Source: Thalassospiraceae bacterium LMO-JJ14
GTDB taxonomy: Bacteria > Pseudomonadota > Alphaproteobacteria > Rhodospirillales > Casp-alpha2
Length of the DNA: 64,000 bases
Reading direction: 5' to 3'
NCBI GenBank assembly: GCA_021555105.2
Contig: CP134604.1
Span: 186,001-250,000, forward strand
Shown: in pieces, positions 52,592 to 60,579 of the stretch
How positions within the stretch are numbered: position 1 is the stretch's first letter
How the letters are laid out: each line of letters starts with the position of its first letter
Position numbers and translations under genes: made by a program
Notes under the pieces: model-generated
Told to the model about the DNA's origin: nothing
What the model saw: the letters and a program-made list of their open reading frames with translations, nothing else
Databases searched by the model: none

Positions 52592-52593
52592 TC

Positions 52594-53592
52594 TCAGGTT
52601 CCGTCGTTAAGGTGGCAGGCCGACCAGCGTTTCGGCGCAATCTCGCGCAGCACGGGCCGTTCCTGCATGCAACGATCCGTCGCATGCGGACAACGCGGAT
52701 GAAAATGACATCCGCCGGGCGGATCGAGCGGCGAGGGAATCTCACCCTCGACCGGTTTGTAATCCAGTCCGCGCTGATCGACGCGCGGGACTTCGTTCAA
52801 CAGCGCAAATGTATAGGGGTGGTTCGGCGCATCGAACAATTCGTCGGTTTCGGCAATTTCGACGATCCGGCCCAGATACATGATCACGACGCGATCAGAA
52901 ATATGCTCAACCACCGACAAGTCGTGACTGATGAACAGATACGTCAGGTCCAGATCTTCACGCAGGTCCATGAACAGATTGATCACCTGCGCCTGAATGG
53001 AAACATCGAGCGCGGCAATCGCCTCGTCGCATACAAGAAACTCCGGCTTTACAGCGAGCGCGCGGGCGATGCCGATACGTTGCCGCTGACCGCCGGAAAA
53101 CTGATGCGGGAAGCGGCGGCGGTATTCCGGGTCCAGCCCGACCCGCTGCATCACGTCCGAGACGTATTCTTGGATTTCGGAAGCCTTGCAGAACCCGTGC
53201 GCGACCGGCGCCTCGCCGATGATGTCGACAACGCGCATGCGCGGGTTGAGGCTGGCGAACGGATCCTGAAAGATCATCTGGATTTCCAGCGCCGCGCGCT
53301 TCGCTTCGGCGATGTTCATATCGGTGAGCGCTACATCCTTGTAAACGATCCGCCCCGACGTCGGCGGCAGGATACCGGCAATCATCCGGCCCAGCGTCGA
53401 CTTCCCGCATCCCGACTCGCCGACGAGACCGACCACACCGCCCTTTTCGATGGAGAACGTCACCCCGTCAACGGCATGCACGACTTCCTCGCGAATATCT
53501 GCGCCGAGCTTTTGCGCCAACCGTCCGGCGAGATCGAGCTTCTTGACGAAGTTCCGCGTCAGGTTGTCGATTTGAAGCATGCTGCCGCTCAT
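52594..53592 (-). CDS. Dipeptide/oligopeptide ABC transporter, ATP-binding protein (DppF-like)
   Basis: A 332-residue ATPase of the peptide/opine/nickel uptake family. Walker A is GESGCGKST, the signature is FSGGQRQRIGIARAL, and Walker B is FLVCDEAIAALD (alanine after the aspartate pair, slightly unusual for the DEP motif). The C-terminal oligopeptide/dipeptide extension includes NHPYTFALLNEVPRVD and the cysteine-rich FHPRCPHATDRCMQERP. The ATG at 53592 overlaps the dppD-like stop in ATGA. It should work with the DppD-like ATPase on the membrane. Confidence 0.93.
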   Translation of the reverse strand: MSGSMLQIDNLTRNFVKKLDLAGRLAQKLGADIREEVVHAVDGVTFSIEKGGVVGLVGESGCGKSTLGRMIAGILPPTSGRIVYKDVALTDMNIAEAKRAALEIQMIFQDPFASLNPRMRVVDIIGEAPVAHGFCKASEIQEYVSDVMQRVGLDPEYRRRFPHQFSGGQRQRIGIARALAVKPEFLVCDEAIAALDVSIQAQVINLFMDLREDLDLTYLFISHDLSVVEHISDRVVIMYLGRIVEIAETDELFDAPNHPYTFALLNEVPRVDQRGLDYKPVEGEIPSPLDPPGGCHFHPRCPHATDRCMQERPVLREIAPKRWSACHLNDGT

Positions 53593-54587
53593 GCGCCGAT
53601 TTCCTCGCCCTGTTGGAGATGCGGATGGAAACAACGTACGGCACGATTTGGCACCGGCGCCGTTATTTCGGGCTCAACATGGCAGGCTTCATCGGCGCGC
53701 GGACAACGGCTCTGGAAAGCACAGCCTTTGGGCAGACTGAGCAGCGACGGCGCCATACCAGGAATCTGATACAATCGGTGGCCGCGCGTGTTATGCCCGG
53801 GCACGGACCCCAGAAGCCCGCGAGTGTAAGGGTGCACGGGATGATCAAGAACATCGTCGATAGTCCCCTGCTCGACGATGCGCCCGCCGTACATGACGCA
53901 GATTTTATCGGCCAGTCCGGCAACAACCGCCAGATCGTGGGTGATCCAGATCATCGACGTGCCGGTTTCACGGCAGAGCTTTTGTGCTTCATAGAGGATC
54001 TGTCCCTGGATCGTCACGTCCAACGCCGTCGTCGGCTCGTCGGCGATAATCAGGTCCGGCTTGTTCAAAAGCGCGATGGCAATCGCGACGCGCTGGCGCA
54101 TCCCCCCGGAAAACTGGTGCGGATAGGACCGCAGCCGTTCGTCCGGCGCCGGGATACCGACCTGACCCAAGGCATCGCGCGCACGGGCCAGGGCATCACG
54201 TTTGCTGACCGATGCGTCATGCGCCCGGATGGTCTCAACCATTTGCGTATCGACGCGCAACACGGGATTGAGCGTCATCATCGGGTCCTGGAAGATCATC
54301 GCGATGCGGTTTCCGCGCAATTTACGCATTTCCTCCGCATCAAGGCCGATCAGGTTCTGCCCCTTGAACATCACCTCGCCCGACACCACCCGGCCCGGCG
54401 GATCGACCAGACCGATAATTGAAAATCCGGTCACCGACTTGCCCGATCCGGATTCCCCGACTAGGCCCACGACCTCGCCCTTGCCGACGGTGAAATCGAC
54501 GCCATCCACCGCGCGCGCCACACCGGCCTTGGTGAAGAAGTGCGTCTTCAGCCCACGCACATCGAGCGTTGGTGTGCCGCCGGTCAT
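53589..54587 (-). CDS. Dipeptide/oligopeptide ABC transporter, ATP-binding protein (DppD-like)
   Basis: A 332-residue ATPase. Walker A is GESGSGKSV, the signature [15 protein letters not shown], and Walker [13 protein letters not shown]. The C-terminal extension again has [14 protein letters not shown] and the [17 protein letters not shown] cysteine set typical of oligopeptide transporters. It overlaps both neighbours by four bases, as in Dpp operons. Substrate class (dipeptide, opine, N-acyl amino acid) cannot be read from the ATPases. Confidence 0.93.
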   Translation of the reverse strand: MTGGTPTLDVRGLKTHFFTKAGVARAVDGVDFTVGKGEVVGLVGESGSGKSVTGFSIIGLVDPPGRVVSGEVMFKGQNLIGLDAEEMRKLRGNRIAMIFQDPMMTLNPVLRVDTQMVETIRAHDASVSKRDALARARDALGQVGIPAPDERLRSYPHQFSGGMRQRVAIAIALLNKPDLIIADEPTTALDVTIQGQILYEAQKLCRETGTSMIWITHDLAVVAGLADKICVMYGGRIVEQGTIDDVLDHPVHPYTRGLLGSVPGHNTRGHRLYQIPGMAPSLLSLPKGCAFQSRCPRADEACHVEPEITAPVPNRAVRCFHPHLQQGEEIGA

Positions 54588-55498
54588 TTCTGCAACCTCG
54601 GATTCAGGACATCGCGAAGCTGATCGCCGACAAGGTTGATCGAGACAATGGTGATCAGCAGCGCAATCCCGGGGAAGAAACTGACCCAGTACAAACCGCT
54701 CAGCATGACCTCGAATCCGTTGGCAATCAGGAGCCCCAGGGACGGCTCGGTGATCGGCAGCCCGACACCGAGAAAGCTCAGGGTCGCTTCAAGTGAAATC
54801 GCGTGCGCCGTCTGCACGGTGCCGACGACGATCAGCGGCGGCAGACAGTTCGGCAAAAGATGGCGGAAGACGATCCGGTTGTTGCTCAAGGCAAGGCAAC
54901 TTGCGGCTTCGATGTATTCCTTGTTGCGCTCGACAAGGGCCGAGCCGCGCACGGTGCGTGCGTAATACGCCCACTGCACGAGAACCAGGGCGATGATGAC
55001 CTTGTCGACGCCCTTGCCCAGAACCGAAATCAAGATCAAGGCCACCAGGATCGCCGGAAAGGAGAGTTGGATGTCGACGATCCTCATGATCAGCGTGTCG
55101 ACCTTGCCCCCGTAGAAAGCCGCGGTCAGACCAATGGCGCTACCGATGCACAGCGCGATGACGCCGGACATGACGCCGACACCGAGACTGATGCGCAGCC
55201 CATAGAAGATCGAGCTGAGCAGATCGCGGCCGGCGCTGTCCGTGCCGAGCCAAAAGGTCACGCCGTCCAGGCTTTTGGTGCCGGGTTCGAGGCGGCTGTC
55301 GAAAATACTGACCTTGGCGAGATCGTAGGGATTCGTCGGTGAGATCCAGTGCGCGAAAACCGCGATGAAAATGATGGCGACCAGCATCACGAAGGCGCCG
55401 ACAGCGATCTTGTTCTCGCAATAATCGGAGATAAAGCGCTGTAGCGGCGTTTCGACCTTCAGCGGCGCATCTGTGATTTGTTCCATGGCTTCGCTCAT
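54584..55498 (-). CDS. Dipeptide-type ABC transporter permease (DppC-like)
   Basis: A 304-residue inner-membrane permease with about six hydrophobic segments (for example AVGAFVMLVAIIFIAVFAHW and ILVALILISVLGKGV). The EAA motif is in YIEAASCLALSNNRIVFRHLLPN. The N-terminal FWLGTDSAGRDLLSSIFYGLR is the DppC-type signature. It overlaps the DppB-like gene by four bases and the DppD-like gene by four. Confidence 0.93.
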   Translation of the reverse strand: MSEAMEQITDAPLKVETPLQRFISDYCENKIAVGAFVMLVAIIFIAVFAHWISPTNPYDLAKVSIFDSRLEPGTKSLDGVTFWLGTDSAGRDLLSSIFYGLRISLGVGVMSGVIALCIGSAIGLTAAFYGGKVDTLIMRIVDIQLSFPAILVALILISVLGKGVDKVIIALVLVQWAYYARTVRGSALVERNKEYIEAASCLALSNNRIVFRHLLPNCLPPLIVVGTVQTAHAISLEATLSFLGVGLPITEPSLGLLIANGFEVMLSGLYWVSFFPGIALLITIVSINLVGDQLRDVLNPRLQK

Positions 55499-56472
55499 TG
55501 TCCGGCATCCTTGAGACGCACCCGGGGATCGAGCACGGAATAGAGAACATCGACGAGAAGATTGATGATCACGAAGACCAGCACGATGATCATCAGGTAG
55601 GCGACGATAATCGGCCGGTCGAGATTATGCAGCGAGTCGATCAAAAGCTTGCCCATGCCGGGCCAGGCAAAAACCGTCTCGGTGACCACCGAAAACGCGA
55701 TCAGGCTGCCGAACTCCAGACCGAGAACCGTGACCACCGGAATCATGATATTCTTCAAAACATGCACCATGATCACGCGCGTTTCGGTCAAGCCTTTGGC
55801 GCGGGCGAATTTGACATAATCCTGATGCATGGCTTCGCGCGTGCCGGCGCGCGCCAAACGGATGACCAGTGAAATTTTAAGCAGCGCCAGATTGAGTGCC
55901 GGCATCAGCAGGTGCGACAGGCCGTCGGCGGTCAGGAAACTGAGTTCGACACCGAAGACCGCAACCGTATCGCCTCGCCCGGTGGACGGCAGCCAGCCGA
56001 GCATCACGGCGAAGACCATGATCATCATCAAGCCGACCCAGAACGTCGGCAGCGAGAAGCCGAGGATCGACCCGGCCATGATGGTTCTGGACGAAAGCGC
56101 GTTCGGCCGCATACCGGCATACACACCAAAAGGCACACCGATAAAAACCGCCATAACAAGCGCTGTCAATGCCAGCTCGAAGGTCGCCGGAATGCGCTGG
56201 ACAATCAGTTTCAGCGCCGATTCCCCGAAAATAAACGACTTTCCGAGGTCGCCCTGAAAGGCATTTTTGACAAAAAACAGATATTGCTCGTGCAACGGAC
56301 GATCGAGACCCAGATCGCGGATGACACGGGCGATTTCCGCCTGGTCCGCTTCCGGGTTGATCAGCATGTCAACGGGATCGCCGACCACGTTGACACCGAC
56401 GAAAACAATCAACGACATGACCGCAACCACGATCACGCTCTGAAGCAAGCGCCGAATGATGAATACGGACAC
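55495..56472 (-). CDS. Dipeptide-type ABC transporter permease (DppB-like)
   Basis: A 325-residue inner-membrane permease with an N-terminal FIIRRLLQSVIVVAVMSLIV and the conserved GLDRPLHEQYLFFVKNAFQGD loop. The cytoplasmic EAA loop is AMHQDYVKFARAKGLTETRV. Six transmembrane segments are expected. It lies 70 bases downstream of the substrate-binding protein gene and overlaps the DppC-like gene. Confidence 0.93.
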   Translation of the reverse strand: MSVFIIRRLLQSVIVVAVMSLIVFVGVNVVGDPVDMLINPEADQAEIARVIRDLGLDRPLHEQYLFFVKNAFQGDLGKSFIFGESALKLIVQRIPATFELALTALVMAVFIGVPFGVYAGMRPNALSSRTIMAGSILGFSLPTFWVGLMMIMVFAVMLGWLPSTGRGDTVAVFGVELSFLTADGLSHLLMPALNLALLKISLVIRLARAGTREAMHQDYVKFARAKGLTETRVIMVHVLKNIMIPVVTVLGLEFGSLIAFSVVTETVFAWPGMGKLLIDSLHNLDRPIIVAYLMIIVLVFVIINLLVDVLYSVLDPRVRLKDAGQ

Positions 56473-56542
56473 TGCGGTCCTCCTACACGTCAGAGATACT
56501 GCCGGGACGGTGTTGCCGCCCCGGCAGCTTCATGAACAGACG

Positions 56543-58126
56543 TTATCTGGAGACAATGCCCATTGCGTAGGTGCGTTCATCCGTACGGGCGTTGTACTTA
56601 AGCCCTTTTTTCGCCGCCCAGGTGTTGACCTGGTAATGCAGCGGGATGATGCCCTGGTCCTGGCCGATGCCGATATCGGTCGCTTTGGCGAGCAAAGCGG
56701 CACGCTTTTCGTCATCGACGGTCGCCAGCGCTTCATCCAAGACCTTGTCCATTTCCGGGTTGGAATGGCGGCCACGGTTGGATGCGCCCATACCCCTGTC
56801 CTTGTTGTAGGTTGCAAGCAGGGATTTGAGCGGCGAAGACGCTTCACCGGTCCCCGAGCCCCAACCGACCAGCACGAAGCTGAATTCCGGGGACTTGTCC
56901 GGACCGCCGCGCGATGCGCGTTTGAAGAACACGGACTTGGTCATGGTCTCAACGGAGGTTTCGATCCCGATACGCGAGAACATCTGCGCCACGGCTTCGA
57001 GGATCTTGGCGTCGTTGATGTAGCGGTCGTTCGGGCCGTGAACCTTCATCTTGAAGCCATCCGGATAGCCGGCGTCGGCGAGCATCTTCTTGGCGCCTTC
57101 GGGGTCGTATGCTTCCGGCTTCAGGTTCGGGCTGACGCCGAAGAAACCTTCGGGCAGCAACTGACCGGCGGGGATCGCAACGCCTTCCATCACACGTTCG
57201 ACGATCAGATCGCGGCTGATCGCTTTCGACAACGCCTTGCGGACGTTCGCATCAAGAAGCGGGTTTTTGATTTTCGAGCCATCCTTTGCGGTGATGTCCG
57301 GGCTGTCTTCGCGGAACTGATCCATGTGCAGATAAATCACGCGGTTGGAAATACCCTGGCTGAGCGACAGGTTGGGTTCTTTCTCAAGACGCTTGATGTC
57401 GATCGTCGGCACGTTATCGATAAAGTCGACGTCACCCGCCAACAGCGCCGCGACGCGAGACGGACCGGACTTGATCGGCTTGTAGATCACTTTGTCCCAT
57501 TCCGGCTTGGCACCGTAAAATGCTTCGTTCCGTTCCAACACCAGGCGGTCGCCCGGCACCCACTCAACGAACTTGTACGGCCCCGTACCGGCCGTTGCCT
57601 TGCCGGAATTGAACTCTTCGGTCGTCGCGTCGACGGCTTTGTCCGAGATGATGTGAATGGTCGACACGTCAACCGGCATCAGCGGATAGGGATTCTCGGT
57701 TTTGATGTGAATTGTGTAGTCGTCGATTTTTTCGAACGTCTTGCCCTTGATATAGAGTGCGAAGCTCGACGGTGAGTTCGGCACGTTCGGCGCCCGCTTG
57801 ACACTGGCCATGACATCATCGGCGTTGAAATCGGAACCGTCATGGAACTTCACGCCCTTGCGGAGCTTGAATTCCCACGTCAGATCGTCGATCGCTTTCC
57901 AGGACGTCGCCAGCCCCGGAGTCAGGCGCTGCTTTTCATCCTGTTCGATCAGACGTGAAAAGATGTGCGCAGCCAGCGAGTTGTTCGGCGTCAAATTGTG
58001 ATAGTGCGGGTCAATGGCCGACGGCTCCGAACCGGAACCGATGGTCAACGATTCAGCATGCGCCGCCAAGGGCATGCTGAGCAGGGCAGAAACCGCGCCT
58101 GCGACAAGTGCTTTTCTAAAATGCAT
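56543..58126 (-). CDS. Peptide/N-acyl-type ABC transporter substrate-binding protein (SBP family 5)
   Basis: A 527-residue periplasmic binding protein. The signal peptide is MHFRKALVAGAVSALLSMP with cleavage after AHA. Family 5 features follow: GSEPSAIDPHYHN, PGLATSWKAIDDLTWEFKLR with GVKFHDGSDFNADDVM, and later a GAKPEWDKVIYKPI region. The start at 58126 is preferred because AGGGAG precedes it. It heads the operon of permeases, ATPases and hutG-like gene and is divergent from a LysR regulator. Ligands of this family include di- and oligopeptides, opines, nickel and N-acyl amino acids; the sequence does not decide. Confidence 0.93.
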   Translation of the reverse strand: MHFRKALVAGAVSALLSMPLAAHAESLTIGSGSEPSAIDPHYHNLTPNNSLAAHIFSRLIEQDEKQRLTPGLATSWKAIDDLTWEFKLRKGVKFHDGSDFNADDVMASVKRAPNVPNSPSSFALYIKGKTFEKIDDYTIHIKTENPYPLMPVDVSTIHIISDKAVDATTEEFNSGKATAGTGPYKFVEWVPGDRLVLERNEAFYGAKPEWDKVIYKPIKSGPSRVAALLAGDVDFIDNVPTIDIKRLEKEPNLSLSQGISNRVIYLHMDQFREDSPDITAKDGSKIKNPLLDANVRKALSKAISRDLIVERVMEGVAIPAGQLLPEGFFGVSPNLKPEAYDPEGAKKMLADAGYPDGFKMKVHGPNDRYINDAKILEAVAQMFSRIGIETSVETMTKSVFFKRASRGGPDKSPEFSFVLVGWGSGTGEASSPLKSLLATYNKDRGMGASNRGRHSNPEMDKVLDEALATVDDEKRAALLAKATDIGIGQDQGIIPLHYQVNTWAAKKGLKYNARTDERTYAMGIVSR

Positions 58127-58274
58127 AATTTGTAGCTCCCTGAATTGATGTCGTGAGGGCATGCGGACCTATCCAGCGCACCCCCGGTATCCCGTCTCGG
58201 CTTGTTGCCGATTTCACCGGGGATGATGACACGTTCATCAAAGATGACAAATAGTGATCCGCATGCACAATTAG

Positions 58275-58295
58275 TATAATAGTATACGTATTATA
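58275..58295. promoter_or_regulatory. AT-rich operator-like palindrome between the LysR gene and the ABC operon
   Basis: Inverted arms TATAATA (58275-58281) and TATTATA (58289-58295) with a seven-base centre GTATACG. It is the typical size of a LysR-type binding site, and the left arm also contains a perfect TATAAT -10 hexamer for the LysR gene 30 bases downstream. Its position in the divergent promoter fits autoregulation plus control of the transporter operon. Confidence 0.45.
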
Positions 58296-58310
58296 AATAT
58301 TGAGACCAGC

Positions 58311-59216
58311 ATGCTTGAACTACCATCTTTACGAGAGCTTGAAGTTTTCCGCGCAACGATATCCGCCGGGTCCGCGACGTCGGCCGCGCAAAGGCTCGGT
58401 ATCTCGCAGCCCTCCGTCAGCCGTGCCCTGGCACAAATCGAGCAGCGCATGGGCATGATATTGTTTTTGCGCCAGAACGGGCGTCTGGTCCCGACCGCGG
58501 AAGCGCTCGCCCTCAATAACGAGTTGGAGGACGTCTTTGAAAGCCTGGACCGGGTCCGGCATTTTGCCGACGAGGCCGATGCCTTGCGTGGCGGCCGGCT
58601 GCGTGTGCTGGCGCCGCCGAGCTTCTGCAGTTATTTCGTCACACCGACAATCGTTGAATTCAAGCGCGCGCATCCGCAGGTCCTGATTGAGTTCCGCGTC
58701 GTCTCCAGTCAGGAAGCGGTGAACAAAATCACCTCGTTCGAAGCCGACATTGCCGTAACGACCAACCGCATCGCACAACCCGGTGTGCGTATGGAGGCCA
58801 TCCTTCAAACCCAATCCGTATGCGTCATGCCCGTCGGTCACCGTCTGGCGTCGCAGCAAACCGTCTATGCAAAGGACCTGGAAGGTGAGGCGTTCATCGC
58901 CTTGACGAGCAATCTCAAGGCCCGGCGCGGTGTCGACCGTATTTTCGAAAAGGGCGGCATTTCCAGAGATATTATAGTCGAGACCACGACCAATCACGCC
59001 GCCTGTGAATGCGTCGCTTCCGGCCTTGGGGTCACGGTTATCAATCCGTTCCCGGTGATATCGAACTTCAAGGGACAGGTCGTTGTACGCCCGTTCCTGC
59101 CGAAGTTCGAGCATAGTGTATATGCGGTTTTCCCGTCAGAAACTGCACCCAACTGGCTTGGCCGTGCCTTTATGTCTTATCTGAAACGAAATGCCGCCAC
59201 ATGGCGCGCCGAATGA
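58311..59216 (+). CDS. LysR family transcriptional regulator
   Basis: A 301-residue LysR-type regulator. The winged HTH is RELEVFRATISAGSATSAAQ, then RLGISQPSVSRALAQIEQRMG, with FLRQNGRLVPTAEAL ending the domain. The C-terminal effector domain is of the periplasmic-binding-protein fold (GGRLRVLAPPSFCSYFVTPT, SVCVMPVGHRLA). Its HTH resembles regulators of opine and amino-acid catabolism. It is divergent from the ABC transporter operon and followed by the AstE-like deacylase gene, so it is the obvious candidate regulator of both. Confidence 0.94.
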   Translation: MLELPSLRELEVFRATISAGSATSAAQRLGISQPSVSRALAQIEQRMGMILFLRQNGRLVPTAEALALNNELEDVFESLDRVRHFADEADALRGGRLRVLAPPSFCSYFVTPTIVEFKRAHPQVLIEFRVVSSQEAVNKITSFEADIAVTTNRIAQPGVRMEAILQTQSVCVMPVGHRLASQQTVYAKDLEGEAFIALTSNLKARRGVDRIFEKGGISRDIIVETTTNHAACECVASGLGVTVINPFPVISNFKGQVVVRPFLPKFEHSVYAVFPSETAPNWLGRAFMSYLKRNAATWRAE

Positions 59217-59315
59217 GCGTCGAGGCGTCGTCATATGTAACGGGAGGAAGTGACGTGCTTGACTTGCCGCAATGCAGAGTCAAATTTCCCTGTCATTATT
59301 TTTTAGGAGTGCGCC

Positions 59316-60278
59316 GTGACCGAACGCGTTGAGAACGAATATCCGATCGAGCTATCTGCCCCCGATATTTCTGCCTACAAGGCAGGAAACACGGGACTCG
59401 ACTACGTTACGACTTTCGATTCCGGCGCGCCCGGGCCGCATGCGATGGTCACAGCCGTTGTGCACGGCAACGAAATCTGCGGCGCCCTGGCGCTGGATTA
59501 CTTTTTCAAGACCGACCTGCGCCCCAGAGCCGGCAAGCTGACGCTGGCATTCTGCAACGTCGAAGCCTATCTGAGCTTCGATCCGGCCGATCCGACCGTG
59601 TCCAGGTTTATCGACGAGGATTTCAACCGCGTATGGTCCGAGGACGTTCTGGACGGCCCGCGTCAGTCACGGGAATTGACGCGTGCACGCGCTTTCCGTC
59701 CGTTCGTCGCCGCCGCCGACTTCCTGCTCGACATTCACTCGATGCAAAAGAAAACCGAAGCCCTCGTCCTGTCCGGGCCACTCGCCAAAGGCCGCGTTCT
59801 CGCCCGCGGCACCGGCGTTCCCAAGATCGTGGTTTCGGATCACGGTCACGCGGCGGGGAAACGCATGCGCGACTATGGCGATTTCATCAACCCGGACAGT
59901 CCGAAAAACTCATTGCTGGTGGAATGCGGCCAGCACTGGGAAAAGGCTAGCGAAACCGTCGCCCGGGAATCGCTTTTCCGGTTCCTGCTGCATACCGGCA
60001 CACTCAGCGCCGACGATGTCGCTGCGCACATCGGCCCGGACCCCGAACCGCAACAGTTTATCGAAGTCTCCGGACCGGTCACCATCAAGACCGACAATTT
60101 CCGCTTCGTTGAGGAATTTCAGGGCTTTGAGGTCATCGAGAAAGCCGGCTCCGTGCTTGGCTATGACGGCGACGAAGCGGTCGTCACGCCTTATGACAAC
60201 TGTGTTCTGATCATGCCGTCGAAACGCCTCGGCCCCGGCGGCTCGGCGGTCCGGCTGGGACGCTTCATCGATGGCTGA
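59316..60278 (+). CDS. Succinylglutamate desuccinylase / aspartoacylase family protein
   Basis: A 320-residue zinc hydrolase of the AstE/AspA family, which removes acyl groups from N-acyl amino acids. Zinc ligands are visible in VVHGNEICG (His50, Glu53) and LLDIHSMQ (His141). The catalytic glutamate is likely in NSLLVECGQHWEK. The C-terminal domain (about 215-320) is the beta-barrel extension seen in bacterial homologues. The GTG start is supported by AGGAG six bases upstream. It follows the LysR gene and faces an uptake operon containing an N-formylglutamate amidohydrolase, which points to an N-acyl amino acid substrate; which one is unknown. Confidence 0.9.
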   Translation: MTERVENEYPIELSAPDISAYKAGNTGLDYVTTFDSGAPGPHAMVTAVVHGNEICGALALDYFFKTDLRPRAGKLTLAFCNVEAYLSFDPADPTVSRFIDEDFNRVWSEDVLDGPRQSRELTRARAFRPFVAAADFLLDIHSMQKKTEALVLSGPLAKGRVLARGTGVPKIVVSDHGHAAGKRMRDYGDFINPDSPKNSLLVECGQHWEKASETVARESLFRFLLHTGTLSADDVAAHIGPDPEPQQFIEVSGPVTIKTDNFRFVEEFQGFEVIEKAGSVLGYDGDEAVVTPYDNCVLIMPSKRLGPGGSAVRLGRFIDG

Positions 60279-60384
60279 TCGGGTCCCGCCGGCCCGCAAA
60301 AGACCGCTTATTGGCATTGGCATCGATTGGCGCGGCCCTGTATGATGCCCGGCAAATCGCAGGGCATCGCAGACGGAGTACACG

Positions 60385-60564
60385 ATGGACGACGAAACAA
60401 TCGAAGTTGAGGCCATGACGGTGGCATGTGACGGCGGCAACGGACCGCTCGGACATCCGAACGTCTATCTCCATCTCGACGAGGATACGCTCGATGTGGT
60501 CTGCCCGTATTGCTCGAAGCGTTTCGTTCTGAAAGAAGGCGCCGATGTCGCCGCCGGCCATTGA
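60385..60564 (+). CDS. zf-CHCC domain protein (NDUFS6-like zinc finger)
   Basis: A 59-residue protein starting MDDETIEVEAMTVACDGGNG. It has the Cys-His-Cys-Cys ligand set: C15, H24 in GHPNVYLHL, and C40/C43 in VVCPYCSKRFVL. This is the zf-CHCC domain of the alphaproteobacterial proteins related to NDUFS6, the zinc subunit of mitochondrial complex I. GGAG lies seven bases before the ATG. It is too short to be found by a 60-residue cutoff and lies 15 bases before polA. Its association with complex I is family knowledge, not visible here. Confidence 0.88.
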   Translation: MDDETIEVEAMTVACDGGNGPLGHPNVYLHLDEDTLDVVCPYCSKRFVLKEGADVAAGH

Positions 60565-60579
60565 TCGGTAACGGCTGAC

